A stretch of DNA of 64,000 nt from Wenzhouxiangella sp. XN24 (lineage in GTDB: Bacteria; Pseudomonadota; Gammaproteobacteria; Steroidobacterales; XN24). The stretch is taken from contig NZ_JAAMFG010000034.1 in assembly GCF_011064545.1 (NCBI RefSeq), forward strand, positions 620,001 through 684,000, given 5' to 3'. The notes beneath the pieces were generated by a model that ran no database searches, was not told where the DNA came from, and was given only the letters and a program-made list of their open reading frames with translations. The position numbers and the translations under genes were made by a program. Below are positions 8,291 through 17,853 of this stretch, in pieces (positions within the stretch are counted from its first letter, which is position 1; each line of letters begins with the position of its first letter).

Positions 8291-8806
8291 TCAGCGCCCG
8301 ACCGCCCGAAAGTTGTTCCAGAGCGCGACCAGCGCCAGCGGCGTGAGGATGATGAGCATCCACCCGGCCATGCTCAGGCCGAGAAACGTCCAGTCGATCT
8401 TCGCGCAGTCGCCCGAACCCTCGAGCACCATGCCGATCGCCTCCCAGAACGGGAACACGTCCATGATGAAGTCCAGCCCGGGCCCGCACTCGGGCACCTC
8501 GTCCGCCGGCAGGCCCTGCAACCAGACCTGGCGCCAGGCGAAGCCGATGCCCGCCGCCGCGGTGACGGCCGCAAGAACGCCGTAGACCCGCGCGCCGCTG
8601 CGTCCGGGGTTGTGCGCATAGGCGGCCAGCAGGACGAAGCCGAGCGCAAGCACGGCCACCCGCTGGAATACGCACAACGGACACGGTTCCAGCCCGAGCA
8701 CGTGCTCGGCATACATGGCATAGCCCAGCAGCCCGCCGCAGAGCAGCGCGCCGGCCCCGTTCACCATGCGGCGATCGAGGCCGCGCAATCCCGTTCTCTC
8801 AACCAT
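8291..8806 (-). CDS. dsbB: Disulfide bond formation protein DsbB
   Basis: Four-span inner-membrane protein that reoxidises periplasmic DsbA and passes electrons to quinone. The first redox pair is Cys42 and Cys45 (EPCPLC) and the second is Cys107 and Cys134 (ECGPG, GDCAKIDW). At 171 residues it has normal length. Its ATG overlaps the phoU stop by 8 nt (ATGGTTGA), so translation is probably coupled to phoU, an unusual partnership. Confidence 0.93.
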   Translation of the reverse strand: MVERTGLRGLDRRMVNGAGALLCGGLLGYAMYAEHVLGLEPCPLCVFQRVAVLALGFVLLAAYAHNPGRSGARVYGVLAAVTAAAGIGFAWRQVWLQGLPADEVPECGPGLDFIMDVFPFWEAIGMVLEGSGDCAKIDWTFLGLSMAGWMLIILTPLALVALWNNFRAVGR

Positions 8807-9515
8807 TCCTGACCTGTCGCTCCGCGTCTTCGAGGCTCACATGGCGGATGTCCTTGCCGCGCACCATGTACACCACATACTCACAGATATTCTTGCCGTG
8901 ATCGCCGATGCGTTCGAGCGCCCGCGCCACCCACAGCATGTCCAGCACCCGGTGAATGCTACCCGGATTCTCGGTCATGAGGGCGATCGCCTGGCGCGAC
9001 ACGGCTTCGTACTCCCGGTCCACCGCCTGGTCCTGGCGCACGACACGCATCGCTTCCTCCGGGTCCATGCGCGCGAAAGCATCCAGGGCACGATGCAACA
9101 TGCCGCCCGCGAGCTCGGCCAGCTGCTGGATGGCCTCGTAGCTGTCGGTCGGCCGCTCCTGCGACGCCAGGCGCGATGCAAGGAAGCCGATCTTTTCGGC
9201 TTCGTCGCCGATTCGCTCGAGGTCCGTGATGGTCTTGACGATGGCCATCACGAGGCGCAGGTCGCCGGCCGTCGGCTGGCGGCGCGCGATGATCCGGCTG
9301 CAATCCTCGTCGATCGCAACCTCCGCCCGGTTGACCTTGTAATCGTCCCGTGCGACGCGCTCGCCAAGCGCGCTGTCGCCCCGGACGAGCGCCTCGACGG
9401 CCCGGCGCAGCTGTTCCTCGACCAGTCCGCCCATCGCCATCACGCTGTTGCGCACGGCTTCGAGTTCGGCGTTGAACTGGCGCGACCAATGGTGGGTGAG
9501 ATCCTGGTGTTCCAT
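8799..9515 (-). CDS. phoU: Phosphate signalling regulator PhoU
   Basis: All-helical cytoplasmic protein that links the Pst transporter to the PhoR kinase and keeps the Pho regulon off when phosphate is plentiful. Two PhoU domains are visible, each with the metal-site pattern E/D-x-x-x-D (TDLERIGDEAEKI and RALERIGDHGKNI). The ATG at 9515 fits the family start (MEHQDLTHHWSRQF). The gene is separate from pstSC but has its own Pho box. It overlaps dsbB downstream. Confidence 0.93.
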   Translation of the reverse strand: MEHQDLTHHWSRQFNAELEAVRNSVMAMGGLVEEQLRRAVEALVRGDSALGERVARDDYKVNRAEVAIDEDCSRIIARRQPTAGDLRLVMAIVKTITDLERIGDEAEKIGFLASRLASQERPTDSYEAIQQLAELAGGMLHRALDAFARMDPEEAMRVVRQDQAVDREYEAVSRQAIALMTENPGSIHRVLDMLWVARALERIGDHGKNICEYVVYMVRGKDIRHVSLEDAERQVRNG

Positions 9516-9571
9516 GGCGGGACTCGACGGACGGCGGAACAAAAAGTGTTGCACGCGAATATGACGCTTGG

Positions 9572-9589
9572 ATGACAGCCCGGTTACGA
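9572..9589 (-). promoter_or_regulatory. Pho box upstream of phoU
   Basis: On the minus strand TCGTAAC-CGGG-CTGTCAT has the 7-4-7 layout of a PhoB site. It lies 57 to 74 bp upstream of the phoU ATG. The match is weaker than at pstS, but the position and the downstream gene support it. Confidence 0.6.
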
Positions 9590-9731
9590 CTGCGCGGAAG
9601 ACTGGAACAATACACCATCGGACACGCCGTTTCCGGAAAAAATCCCGCCAAAACAGCCGTCAGCCGCTGTCACTCCATTGTAATAAACGTGCGCAGCCCG
9701 GCGCTTGATGAAGCACGGGATGACGGTCAAT

Positions 9732-10205
9732 ATGAGCGGCATGCACACCGAGATCGAGCGCAAGTTCCTGGTCGCCGGGACTGAATGGAAATCACGGGCG
9801 GAAGGCCGGCGTATCCGGCAGGGCTACCTGTCGGTGGACCCGGCCCGCAACGTCCGTGTGCGCGTTGCGGGAGAGCAGGCCTGGCTGACCATCAAGGGCG
9901 TCACCACGGGCGTGTCGCGCGCCGAGTACGAGTATCCGATTCCGCCGGACGATGCGGACCAGCTGCTGGAAACGATGTGCCTGCAACCGCTGATCGACAA
10001 GACGCGTTACACGCTGTGCGAAGCAGGGCAGCGCTGGGAGATCGACGAGTTCCACGGGGCCAATGCCGGCCTGGTGATCGCCGAGATCGAACTGGACAAG
10101 GAGGACCAGGCCTTCGATCGCCCCGCCTGGCTCGGTGCCGAAGTCTCGGACGATCCGCGTTACTACAACGCGAACCTGCTGCGCCATCCCTTCAGGGACT
10201 GGTAG
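9732..10205 (+). CDS. CYTH-domain (triphosphate tunnel metalloenzyme) protein
   Basis: About 157 residues that form a single CYTH domain. The signature ExExK is present as EIERKFLV near the N-terminus, followed by alternating charged strands (RIRQGYLS, RVRVAGEQAWLTIKG, EYEYPIP, KTRYTL, WEIDEF, IAEIEL) that make the tunnel. Small bacterial members are inorganic triphosphatases; the true substrate is not certain. ATGs at 9720, 9732 and 9741 are all possible starts. It converges on phoR, and the two coding ends overlap by 14 bases. Confidence 0.88.
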   Translation: MSGMHTEIERKFLVAGTEWKSRAEGRRIRQGYLSVDPARNVRVRVAGEQAWLTIKGVTTGVSRAEYEYPIPPDDADQLLETMCLQPLIDKTRYTLCEAGQRWEIDEFHGANAGLVIAEIELDKEDQAFDRPAWLGAEVSDDPRYYNANLLRHPFRDW

Positions 10206-11595
10206 GCGCGCGCCCTGCTTCCGATCCCGATCCCGATCCCGCTGCGGCCGCCGTCGCATCGCCCGGAACCGCGCCGTCGCCACCGGTGTGTCCGTCCGTC
10301 GCCTCGGGACCGGCGGCAATGCGTCCCGGGGGAAAGCGGCAGGTGAAGCGGCTGCCGGCGCCGATCTTGCTTTCCACCGCGAGGCGCCCGCCGTGTCGCT
10401 GCAGCACGTGCTTGACGATCGCCAGTCCCAGGCCCGTGCCGCCCGTGGTTCGGTCGCGCCCCTTGTGCACGCGGTAGAAGCGCTCGGTCAGCCGGGGAAT
10501 CGCCTCCGCCGGAATACCGATGCCGTCGTCTTCGACCGACATCCAGCCCTCCTCGCCTTCCATCCGCCAGCGGATGCTCACGCGACCATCGGTCGGCGTG
10601 TACTTCAGCGCATTGCCGATGAGGTTGGCGAAGGCCGAGTAGATCTCCGACTCCACGCCGAGCAATCCCGCCTCCGTATCGAGGTGCAGCTCGATGACGC
10701 CGGGGCGCTGCGGACGCGCCAGGGCCTCCTTGCGCAACACGGTCAGCATCGCGGCGACGTCGACGTAGTCGCGCTCCGCTTCCGGCGCGGAGGCCTCGAG
10801 GCGCGACAGGGTCAGCAGGTCCTCGATGATGCGGCGCATGCGCTCCGACTGGCGCGCCATCTCGTCCACCGGCTCACGCCAGTAGTCCGCGAGTTCCGGA
10901 TCGCCGGCGAGCGAATCGAGATATCCGCTGATCACCGTCAGGGGCGAGCGCAGTTCGTGCGAGGCGTTGGCCACGAAGGTGCGGCGCACGGTCTCGAGGC
11001 GCACCTCGTGCGTGATGTCCTTCGCCAGTAACAAGTGCTGGGTCTCGCCATAGGGCACGACCTGCAGCGACAGCTTCACGGCTTCGTCCGGCGGCGAGGC
11101 CATGCGCAGGTTGCTGTCGGTACGTGCGGCGCGGAGAAAGGCAGCGAATTCGGGGGCACGGAGCAGGTTCTCGATGCGCTGGCCGCGATCCGCGGGGCGC
11201 AGTCCGAGGAGCCGTGTCGCGGCCTCGTTCAGCCAGACGATTGCGTTGTCCTTGTCGAGCACCACCCCGGCGTCGGGCAACGCCTGCGTGGACTTGCGAA
11301 ACTCTTTCAACACGCGCGCGAGGCGTTTCTTGCGTGCGCGGCTCTGCAGCCGCAGGCGATGCAGCTGGGCGAACACGCCACCCCACAGGCCGGCCGCGTC
11401 GCGCGGCGGCTCTCCGAGCTTGCGTCGCAGCCACGATTCCAGCTGCCAGAGATGCCACAGGTGCCAGCCGAGATAGGCCAGCAGCGCGGCGGACAACCAC
11501 GCCAGGGGCTGGCCGAAGAGGTAACCGAACAGGGCCGATACGAACAGCAGGGCGAGCAGCCGCCCGGCGACGTAGCCCCACGGGCCCTCGCTCAC
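10192..11595 (-). CDS. phoR: Phosphate regulon sensor histidine kinase PhoR
   Basis: 467-residue membrane kinase that phosphorylates PhoB. Two membrane segments (about 8-48), a basic linker, a PAS domain (about 103-195), a dimerisation/phosphoacceptor helix with His213 in [11 protein letters not shown], then an ATPase domain with N box [17 protein letters not shown] and [12 protein letters not shown]. The last 40 residues are low-complexity Gly/Ala/Ser and probably disordered. The GTG start overlaps the phoB stop as GTGA. It forms an operon with phoB. Confidence 0.95.
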   Translation of the reverse strand: MSEGPWGYVAGRLLALLFVSALFGYLFGQPLAWLSAALLAYLGWHLWHLWQLESWLRRKLGEPPRDAAGLWGGVFAQLHRLRLQSRARKKRLARVLKEFRKSTQALPDAGVVLDKDNAIVWLNEAATRLLGLRPADRGQRIENLLRAPEFAAFLRAARTDSNLRMASPPDEAVKLSLQVVPYGETQHLLLAKDITHEVRLETVRRTFVANASHELRSPLTVISGYLDSLAGDPELADYWREPVDEMARQSERMRRIIEDLLTLSRLEASAPEAERDYVDVAAMLTVLRKEALARPQRPGVIELHLDTEAGLLGVESEIYSAFANLIGNALKYTPTDGRVSIRWRMEGEEGWMSVEDDGIGIPAEAIPRLTERFYRVHKGRDRTTGGTGLGLAIVKHVLQRHGGRLAVESKIGAGSRFTCRFPPGRIAAGPEATDGHTGGDGAVPGDATAAAAGSGSGSEAGRAPTSP

Positions 11596-12290
11596 TCGTC
11601 GACCTGTTCGGAGAAGCGGTAGCCCGCGCCGCGGACCGTCTGGATCAGGCGATCGCAACCGGACGCTTCGAGCGCCTTGCGCAGGCGGCGGATGTGGACG
11701 TCCACCGTGCGTTCCTCGACATAGACGTTGCCGCCCCAGACCCGGTCCAGCAGCTGGCCCCGGCTGTAGACGCGATCCCGGTGCCCCATGAAGAACTTGA
11801 GCAGGCGGTATTCGGTCGGCCCCAGGGCGATGACCTCCTCGCCCGCCGTGACGCGATGGCTCGCCGAGTTGAGGCGCAGCGCGTTGGCGGCCAGCACTTC
11901 CTCTTCCTCGCCGGGTCCGCCGCGGCGCAGGACCGCCTTGATGCGCGCCAGCAGCTCGCGGGGCGAAAAGGGCTTGGTGATGTAATCGTCGGCACCGCCT
12001 TCGAGGCCGCGGATCTTGTCCTCTTCCTCGGCGCGGGCGGTGAGGATGATGACCGGGACTTCCCGCGTGCCGGAGTCTTTCTTCAGCAGGCGCGTCAGTT
12101 CCAGGCCGCTCATGTCGGGCAGCATCCAGTCCACGAGCACCAGGTCGGGCAACTGGTCGGCCACCGCGATTCGCGCGGCCCGGCAATCCTCCGCCTCCCG
12201 CACGTCGAATCCCGACCTCCGCAGCCCGAATGCGATCATGTCGCGAATCGGCTTCTCGTCCTCGACGATCAGGATCTGCTTGGCAGCCAT
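11592..12290 (-). CDS. phoB: Phosphate regulon response regulator PhoB
   Basis: OmpR-family regulator, 232 residues. Receiver domain 1-120 with acidic pocket Glu10-Asp11, phosphoacceptor Asp54 (LVDWMLP), Thr84 and Lys106 (TKPFSP). Winged-helix effector 135-228 ([31 protein letters not shown]). It activates pst genes through Pho boxes. Its own promoter region carries two such boxes, indicating positive autoregulation. Operon with phoR. Confidence 0.96.
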   Translation of the reverse strand: MAAKQILIVEDEKPIRDMIAFGLRRSGFDVREAEDCRAARIAVADQLPDLVLVDWMLPDMSGLELTRLLKKDSGTREVPVIILTARAEEEDKIRGLEGGADDYITKPFSPRELLARIKAVLRRGGPGEEEEVLAANALRLNSASHRVTAGEEVIALGPTEYRLLKFFMGHRDRVYSRGQLLDRVWGGNVYVEERTVDVHIRRLRKALEASGCDRLIQTVRGAGYRFSEQVDE

Positions 12291-12306
12291 GGTATTGCCC
12301 AGTTGT

Positions 12307-12351
12307 ATGACTGCGTCATTACAGCAACCGCCGGTTACAGATTTGTTAAAG
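12307..12351 (-). promoter_or_regulatory. Two Pho boxes upstream of phoB
   Basis: On the minus strand CTTTAACAAATCTGTAAC (12334-12351) and CTGTAATGACGCAGTCAT (12307-12324) each show the 7-4-7 half-site layout. They end 17 bp before the phoB ATG, so PhoB should control its own operon. Confidence 0.7.
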
Positions 12352-12372
12352 CCCGGCCATCTTACTGATTCT

Positions 12373-13053
12373 TCAACGGCTCGGGCCACCCCCTTGCCAG
12401 GCCACCCGCTCACGCAGGTAGACGGGCAGCGCCTCCTCGGCCGGGACGGCGAGGCCCCGGGCACAGGCATCGGCGGCGATGTCCAGCAGGTCGCGGGCGC
12501 GCGGCGCAAGCGCGCTGTCGGCCGACACCACGCCGGCCGTCGCGGCGAGGCCCGGCCAGGCCGCGAAGGCGGAGCCGGCGCCGCGCCAGTCCCTCCCGGG
12601 AGCGGCGAGATCGCCGGGCGCCAGCAGGGCTTCAGCCCCGACGAGCACCGGCAGGCCGGCCGCATCGATCTCGTAGGCCCCCGCATAGACCTCGCCCATG
12701 CGGGCATCGAACGCGACAAGCACGCGCTGCCAGCCGTGCGCGCGCCCCGCCGCCAAGGCGGCCGCCGCCAGGTTGGACACCGGCACCACCGGCAGGCCGG
12801 CGCCGAAAGCGATGCCCTGCGCCACGCCGGCGGCGATCCGCAGGCCCGTGAAACTCCCCGGCCCGCGACCGAAGGCGATCGCATCGAGGTCCCCGAGGCC
12901 GATACCCGCCTCCGCGAGACAGGCCTCGGCCATGGGCAACAGGGAAGCCGCGTGCTTGCGCGGCGCCGCCTCGTCGCGCTCGATCAATGCGCCCCCTGCG
13001 CGCAGTGCCACGGAACAGCCATCCGCCGCGGTGTCCAGCGACAGGATATTCAC
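12373..13053 (-). CDS. tsaB: tRNA threonylcarbamoyladenosine biosynthesis protein TsaB
   Basis: 226 residues with the ASKHA-fold N-terminus ILSLDTA and the TsaB motif [13 protein letters not shown]. TsaB partners TsaD and TsaE to place the t6A modification at A37 of ANN-decoding tRNAs. The GTG start overlaps the helicase stop (GTGA) and has GGAGG eight bases upstream. The same yoaA-tsaB neighbourhood is known in E. coli. Confidence 0.93.
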   Translation of the reverse strand: MNILSLDTAADGCSVALRAGGALIERDEAAPRKHAASLLPMAEACLAEAGIGLGDLDAIAFGRGPGSFTGLRIAAGVAQGIAFGAGLPVVPVSNLAAAALAAGRAHGWQRVLVAFDARMGEVYAGAYEIDAAGLPVLVGAEALLAPGDLAAPGRDWRGAGSAFAAWPGLAATAGVVSADSALAPRARDLLDIAADACARGLAVPAEEALPVYLRERVAWQGGGPSR

Positions 13054-14993
13054 CCCGCATCCTCCAGCGTGGTCAGTCCGAGGCCGAGCAGGAAATCCAC
13101 GGCCTCGTCCGCTTTGCGCACGATGGGCATCGGCGGCAGGCTGACGAGAAACACCCGCCCGTAACCCTTGCCGAGCAGGCGCGGATCGCACACGACGGCC
13201 AGGCCCGCGTCGTCCACGTCCCGGATCAGGCGGCCGATGCCCTGCTTGAGCGTCAACACCGCCTGGGGCAGCTGCACGTCGCGGAACGGCTCGCGACCCG
13301 CCTCCCGCGCCGCCTCGAGCCGTGCCTTCAGCAGCGGATCGTCCGGCGCCGCGAACGGCAGCTTGTCGATCAGCACCACCGACAGCGCCGGCCCCTTGAC
13401 GTCCACGCCCTCCCAGAAGCTCTGCGTGCCCAGCAGCACGGCATTGCCGAGGCGACGAAAACTCGCCAGCAGGTGGGCGCGCGGTTCGTCTCCCTGCACC
13501 AGCACCGGAAAGCCGAGTTCCGCAGCCCGCGGCCGCAGCAGGCGGGCGGCGGCCTGCAATGCCCGGTGGCTGGTGAAGAGGAGAAAGGCCCGCCCGCCGC
13601 TCGCTTCCAGCAACGGGGTCGCGATGTCCACGACCCGCCGCGTGTAGTCGGGGTCCGACGGCGCCGGCAGGCCTTCCGGGATGTAAAGGCGGGTTCGGGC
13701 ACGGAAATCGAACGGACTGTCGAGGCGCAAAGTCTCGGCCTCCTCGAGGCCGAGACGATCGAGGAAGGCGCCGAAATCGTCGCCGACCGCGAGGGTCGCC
13801 GAGGTGAATACCCAGCCGCACTCGCGCGCGTTGATCTGCGCGGCCAGGGCCCGCCCGGCGTCCACGGGGGCGGCATGAAAACTCGCGCTGCGCCGTCCCG
13901 TCTCCGCCCAGCGCAGCTCGAATCCCCCGCCGCCCTCGCGCACCGTCCCGAGCCGGGTCGCGAAGGCGCGGGCGCGTCGTTCCACCGCGTCCAGGCCGGC
14001 GCTCGCGCCGCCGAGGGTCTCGCAGGCATCCGCCAGCGCGGCGGCCGCGTCTTCCAGCGCGGCGAGCGCCGTGTCGCTGCTCGACGGCAACTCGGGCCAG
14101 GAGATGCGCCCCCCGGCGCCCGCCAGGAGTGCGGCGGCGTCCCGTGCCGCACGCTCCAGCGCATCCACGTCCGCCTCCAGCGAAGCCTGCCAGGCGCCCG
14201 CCTTCAGCGCTTCGGCCCGCGTGTCCGCCACCAGCCCCAGCGCCTGGCGCGTTCCCGCCGAGACACCGAAGAAACGCGCCGCGATCTCCGGCAGCTGGTG
14301 AGCCTCGTCCACCACCACCGCGTCGGCCCCGGGCAGCAGCTCGCCGAAACCCTCCTCCTTGAGCGCGAGGTCGGCCAGCAGGAGGTGATGATTCACCACG
14401 ACCACGTCCGCCTTGAGCGCTTCGCGCCGCGCCTTGACCACGTGGCAGCGCTGGAACTCCGGGCATTCCTGGCCGAGGCAATTGTCCGCGTTCGAGGTCA
14501 CGCGACCCCAGACGGGCGCGTCCTCGGGGATGCCGGGCACCTCGGCGATCTCGCCACGCGTCGTGATGCCGGACCACGCCTGGATTTTCGCCAGCCGCGC
14601 GGTCTCGCGGATGACGCCGGGACCTTCGTCCAGCGCCAGCTCCAGCCGGTGGCGGCAGAGATAATTGCTGCGCCCCTTGAGCAGCGCGACGTGCACCGGG
14701 CGCCCCAGCGCGCCCGACAGGGCCGGCAGGTCGCGGCGGAACAGCTGGTCCTGGAGCGTCTTGGTCCCGGTGGACACCACCACCTTCAGTCCCGCGGCGA
14801 GCACCGGCGCGAGATAGGCGTAGGTCTTGCCGGTGCCCGTGCCGGCCTCGACGAGCAGGATGCTGCGGGTCGCCAGCGCCTCGGCGACGGCCTCGGCCAT
14901 GCGCCGCTGTCCTTCGCGCGGCCGGAATCCCTCGAGCGAGCTTTGCAGGATGCCGTCGGCGTCGAAAGCCGCGCCGATGTCGATGGCGTTCAC
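13050..14993 (-). CDS. yoaA: DinG/XPD-family ATP-dependent DNA helicase (YoaA type)
   Basis: 647-residue superfamily 2 helicase. Walker A EAGTGTGKT is near the N-terminus and the DEAH box is in VVVDEAHQLPE. Four cysteines between them (YLCRHR and NCLGQECPEFQRC) should hold the Fe-S cluster typical of XPD-like helicases. C-terminal motifs FLLFTSH, GTQSFWEGVDVKG and QGIGRLIRD are present. The GTG start overlaps the upstream stop by four bases. Adjacency to tsaB favours YoaA over DinG; YoaA is linked to DNA damage repair. Confidence 0.9.
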   Translation of the reverse strand: MNAIDIGAAFDADGILQSSLEGFRPREGQRRMAEAVAEALATRSILLVEAGTGTGKTYAYLAPVLAAGLKVVVSTGTKTLQDQLFRRDLPALSGALGRPVHVALLKGRSNYLCRHRLELALDEGPGVIRETARLAKIQAWSGITTRGEIAEVPGIPEDAPVWGRVTSNADNCLGQECPEFQRCHVVKARREALKADVVVVNHHLLLADLALKEEGFGELLPGADAVVVDEAHQLPEIAARFFGVSAGTRQALGLVADTRAEALKAGAWQASLEADVDALERAARDAAALLAGAGGRISWPELPSSSDTALAALEDAAAALADACETLGGASAGLDAVERRARAFATRLGTVREGGGGFELRWAETGRRSASFHAAPVDAGRALAAQINARECGWVFTSATLAVGDDFGAFLDRLGLEEAETLRLDSPFDFRARTRLYIPEGLPAPSDPDYTRRVVDIATPLLEASGGRAFLLFTSHRALQAAARLLRPRAAELGFPVLVQGDEPRAHLLASFRRLGNAVLLGTQSFWEGVDVKGPALSVVLIDKLPFAAPDDPLLKARLEAAREAGREPFRDVQLPQAVLTLKQGIGRLIRDVDDAGLAVVCDPRLLGKGYGRVFLVSLPPMPIVRKADEAVDFLLGLGLTTLEDAG

Positions 14994-15517
14994 GATCCGC
15001 CGTCGGCCTGGCGCAACAGGTAGCCGGCCTCGGCGCGCGCGGCGGGATCGCGATCGGCCAGCGTGAGTGCTTTCTGCGCCATGCTGCGCGTCGCGGCGAG
15101 TTCCCCGGCGGCCAGGCGCAACTTGCCGAGCTCGATCCAGATCCACGGGTTCTGGCTGTCGATGCGCAGGGCCCGCTCGAGTGTGGCGCCGGCCGCCGCG
15201 TCCCGTCCGAGGACCCGCTCGCGGCGGGCCTCGTCGATCAACGCCTGGCCGGCGGGATGATAGTCCGGCTCCAGTTCCACGTCGGGTCCCGCACCGCCCG
15301 GCAGCGCCGGAAATTCCTCCGGCGGCGTCTGCGGATCGCCCGGCAGCTCGCTGATCGGCGCCTCCGGGCCCCGGCCATGGCGCGGCTCCTCCGCATCCGG
15401 CGCCGGGACCTGGCCGATCGGCAATCCCGCGCAACCCGCCAGGACGGCGGCCAGCGAGAGACTCATCGCGCGCAGCCAGTGCCGGTCCGCTTGCCTGCGT
15501 CCGTCGTGCCGTTTCAT
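14990..15517 (-). CDS. TPR-containing lipoprotein
   Basis: About 175 residues. A short basic start (MKRHDGRR) leads to a signal peptide with lipobox LAGC, then a Pro/Glu-rich linker, then two to three TPR-like helices (ALIDEARRERVLGRDAAAGATLERALRID and following). The ATG at 15517 overlaps the PBP1B stop (ATGA) and is preferred over further upstream in-frame starts. Sitting between PBP1B and YoaA, it may be an outer-membrane lipoprotein helping PBP1B. No sequence match to LpoB is evident, so this is a guess from position. Confidence 0.75.
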   Translation of the reverse strand: MKRHDGRRQADRHWLRAMSLSLAAVLAGCAGLPIGQVPAPDAEEPRHGRGPEAPISELPGDPQTPPEEFPALPGGAGPDVELEPDYHPAGQALIDEARRERVLGRDAAAGATLERALRIDSQNPWIWIELGKLRLAAGELAATRSMAQKALTLADRDPAARAEAGYLLRQADGGS

Positions 15518-17853
15518 GTTCCGCCCAGCGCTCGCTTCAGCCATTGCAATCCTCGTTCGATCGGCGTCTCGGTCCAGGGGTCGCGCGGCGCGCAATCGCG
15601 CCGTGTTTCCAGCGCGGCGCCCTCGGGCACCGGCACGACCACCGTGTCGGCGCAGTCGCCGCGCGCCAGCAGGCCCGTGGCGTATTCGATCTCGGCCTCG
15701 ACCAGCCCGGTCGCCGCTTCCGGCGCCAGGTCCGATGCACCGAGCCCGGCCATGATATCGGCCCAGATGGGCAGTGCGCCGCTCGCACCGGTCAGCCCGA
15801 CCGGCGCGTTGTCGTCGCGCCCCACCCAGACGACCGCCAGAGTATCGCTCCCGAAGCCCGCGAACCAGCTATCCCTAAACTCGCCTGAAGTGCCGGTTTT
15901 GCCCGCGTACTGCCGTCCGCCGAGGCGCGCCGCCGCACCGCGCGCCGTGCCGCGCTCGAAGACCAGGCGCAGGCCGCGCTGCAGCTGGGCGACGGCCAGC
16001 GGATCCGCGACGGCTTCGATCTCGAGCGGGTAGCGCGACAACGGCGTACCCGTCTCGTCGAGCACCGCCTTGACGGCGCGCAACGGGGCGCGAAACCCGC
16101 CGGCCGCGATCGTGCCGTAAATCTCCGCGACGTCCAGCGGCGCGTAATCGACCGAGCCCAGCAGCAGCGACGGAAACGCCGGCGGCGGCGCCGTCCCGGC
16201 CAGGCGGCCGAGGCGCCGCGCGACGGTCTCCACGCCCAGCTCGAGACCCAGGTTGACGGCCGGGAGATTGAGCGACTCCGCCAGGCTGCGGGCCATCGAC
16301 ACCGGGCCGAGCGGCTCCCCGGAGAAATTCTCCGGCTGCCACGTGCTGCCGTCCTCGAGGACCACGGTCACGGGCTCGTCGCGCAGTGTCGAGGCGAGGG
16401 TGTGGCGTCCGGACTCGAGCGCCGCGAGGTAGGTCGCGGGCTTGACCAGCGAACCGATCGGGCGGCTCGCATCCAGCGCCCGGTTGAGCCCGTCGAAACT
16501 GCCGTGCGCGCCGCCGACCAGTGCCAGGACCTCGCCGGTCGCAGGGCGCGTCACCACCGCGGCGCCCTCGACCTGCGCCAGCGCCTCGCCGCGCCGCCGC
16601 AAGCGCTCGATGCCGTCGCTCACGGCGGCCTGGGCGCTGCGCTGCGCCAGCGGATCGAGCGTCGTGAGCACCACCAGGCCGGCGGAATCGAGGTCGTCAT
16701 CACGATAGTCGCGCTGCAGCTGGCGACGCACCAGGCCGAGAAATGCCGGCTGGTAAGCCGGCCCCGCGGAGGCCGCGCCCCGCAACCCGAGCGGGCGGCC
16801 TGCCGCCGCGCCGGCGCGCTCCGGATCGAGCGCGCCCTGGTCCGCAAGAATCCCGAGCACCAGGTCGCGTCGCTCGCGCACCCGTTCGGGATGGCGCCAC
16901 GGATTGTAGAAGGACGGTCCCCGGACGATCGTCACCAGGGTGGCGATCTCGGCAGCGTCCAGCTCCGCCAGCGGCTTGCCGAAATAAAAGGCGCTCGCCA
17001 GGCCGAAGCCGTGAATCGCGCGGCGCCCGTCCTGGCCCATGTAGACCTCGTTGACGTAGGCGGTGAGGATCTCGTCCTTGCCGTAGCGCCGCTCCAGCAA
17101 CAGCGCCATGGCCGCCTCGGTGAACTTGCGCCGCCAGGTGCGACGGCTGTCGAGGAAATAGCTCTTGACCAGCTGCTGGGTCAGCGTGCTGCCTCCCTGG
17201 CGCACTTCCCCGGCGCGCAGGTTCACCAGCAGCGCACGCCCGATCCCCTCCGGGTCGAGGCCGCGATGGCTTTCGAAACGCCGATCCTCGACCGCGATCA
17301 GGGCGGCGGCGAGCAGCGGCGGAATCTCCTCGGGCGCGAGCACCATGCGATCCTCGCCGTGGGCGGGGAAGATGCTGCCGATGCGCAGGGGGTCGAGCTG
17401 TAAAAACGGCAGCTCCCGGCCCTGCGCGTCGCGGATGCGCAGGATCCCGGTCGCGTCGAAATCGATCTGCGCCACCTGCGCGGCGCGCGGGCCCTCGGCG
17501 AAACGGAAGGCGCGGGTCATGAGACGCACGCTGTTCCCCTGTCGCCACCAGAAGCCGGCGCGCGGGGCGCTGCCGTCGGCCTGCCGATAGCCCTGCGCCT
17601 CGAGCAGTGCCGTGAAACGCTCGATCCCGAGCGGGCGGCCCGCGTAGAGCTCGACCGGCGCGGCGAAGACCTGGGCCGGCTGGTCCCAGCGCCGTCCCTC
17701 GAACTGGCTCGTGATGCGCATGTCGAGCCAGGCGATCCACCCGGCGCCGGCCACCAGCGCCAGCAGGGCGGCACCGATGATCCAGCGCCGCAGACCGCGC
17801 TTCGGGCGCGCTGCGGCGCGCCGCGCTCGCCGGGACGGCTTCCTGCGGGTCAT
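15514..17853 (-). CDS. mrcB: Bifunctional penicillin-binding protein 1B
   Basis: 779-residue peptidoglycan glycosyltransferase and transpeptidase. Basic cytoplasmic tail, membrane anchor about 25-43, UB2H-like region about 60-150, GT51 domain with catalytic Glu189 in AVEDRRFESHRG and the GGSTLTQQLVK motif. The transpeptidase domain has Ser468-x-x-Lys471 (GSLVKP), SLN and KTGTSG. The ATG overlaps the stop of the upstream DUF11-like gene by four bases. All catalytic motifs are intact. Confidence 0.95.
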   Translation of the reverse strand: MTRRKPSRRARRAAARPKRGLRRWIIGAALLALVAGAGWIAWLDMRITSQFEGRRWDQPAQVFAAPVELYAGRPLGIERFTALLEAQGYRQADGSAPRAGFWWRQGNSVRLMTRAFRFAEGPRAAQVAQIDFDATGILRIRDAQGRELPFLQLDPLRIGSIFPAHGEDRMVLAPEEIPPLLAAALIAVEDRRFESHRGLDPEGIGRALLVNLRAGEVRQGGSTLTQQLVKSYFLDSRRTWRRKFTEAAMALLLERRYGKDEILTAYVNEVYMGQDGRRAIHGFGLASAFYFGKPLAELDAAEIATLVTIVRGPSFYNPWRHPERVRERRDLVLGILADQGALDPERAGAAAGRPLGLRGAASAGPAYQPAFLGLVRRQLQRDYRDDDLDSAGLVVLTTLDPLAQRSAQAAVSDGIERLRRRGEALAQVEGAAVVTRPATGEVLALVGGAHGSFDGLNRALDASRPIGSLVKPATYLAALESGRHTLASTLRDEPVTVVLEDGSTWQPENFSGEPLGPVSMARSLAESLNLPAVNLGLELGVETVARRLGRLAGTAPPPAFPSLLLGSVDYAPLDVAEIYGTIAAGGFRAPLRAVKAVLDETGTPLSRYPLEIEAVADPLAVAQLQRGLRLVFERGTARGAAARLGGRQYAGKTGTSGEFRDSWFAGFGSDTLAVVWVGRDDNAPVGLTGASGALPIWADIMAGLGASDLAPEAATGLVEAEIEYATGLLARGDCADTVVVPVPEGAALETRRDCAPRDPWTETPIERGLQWLKRALGGT

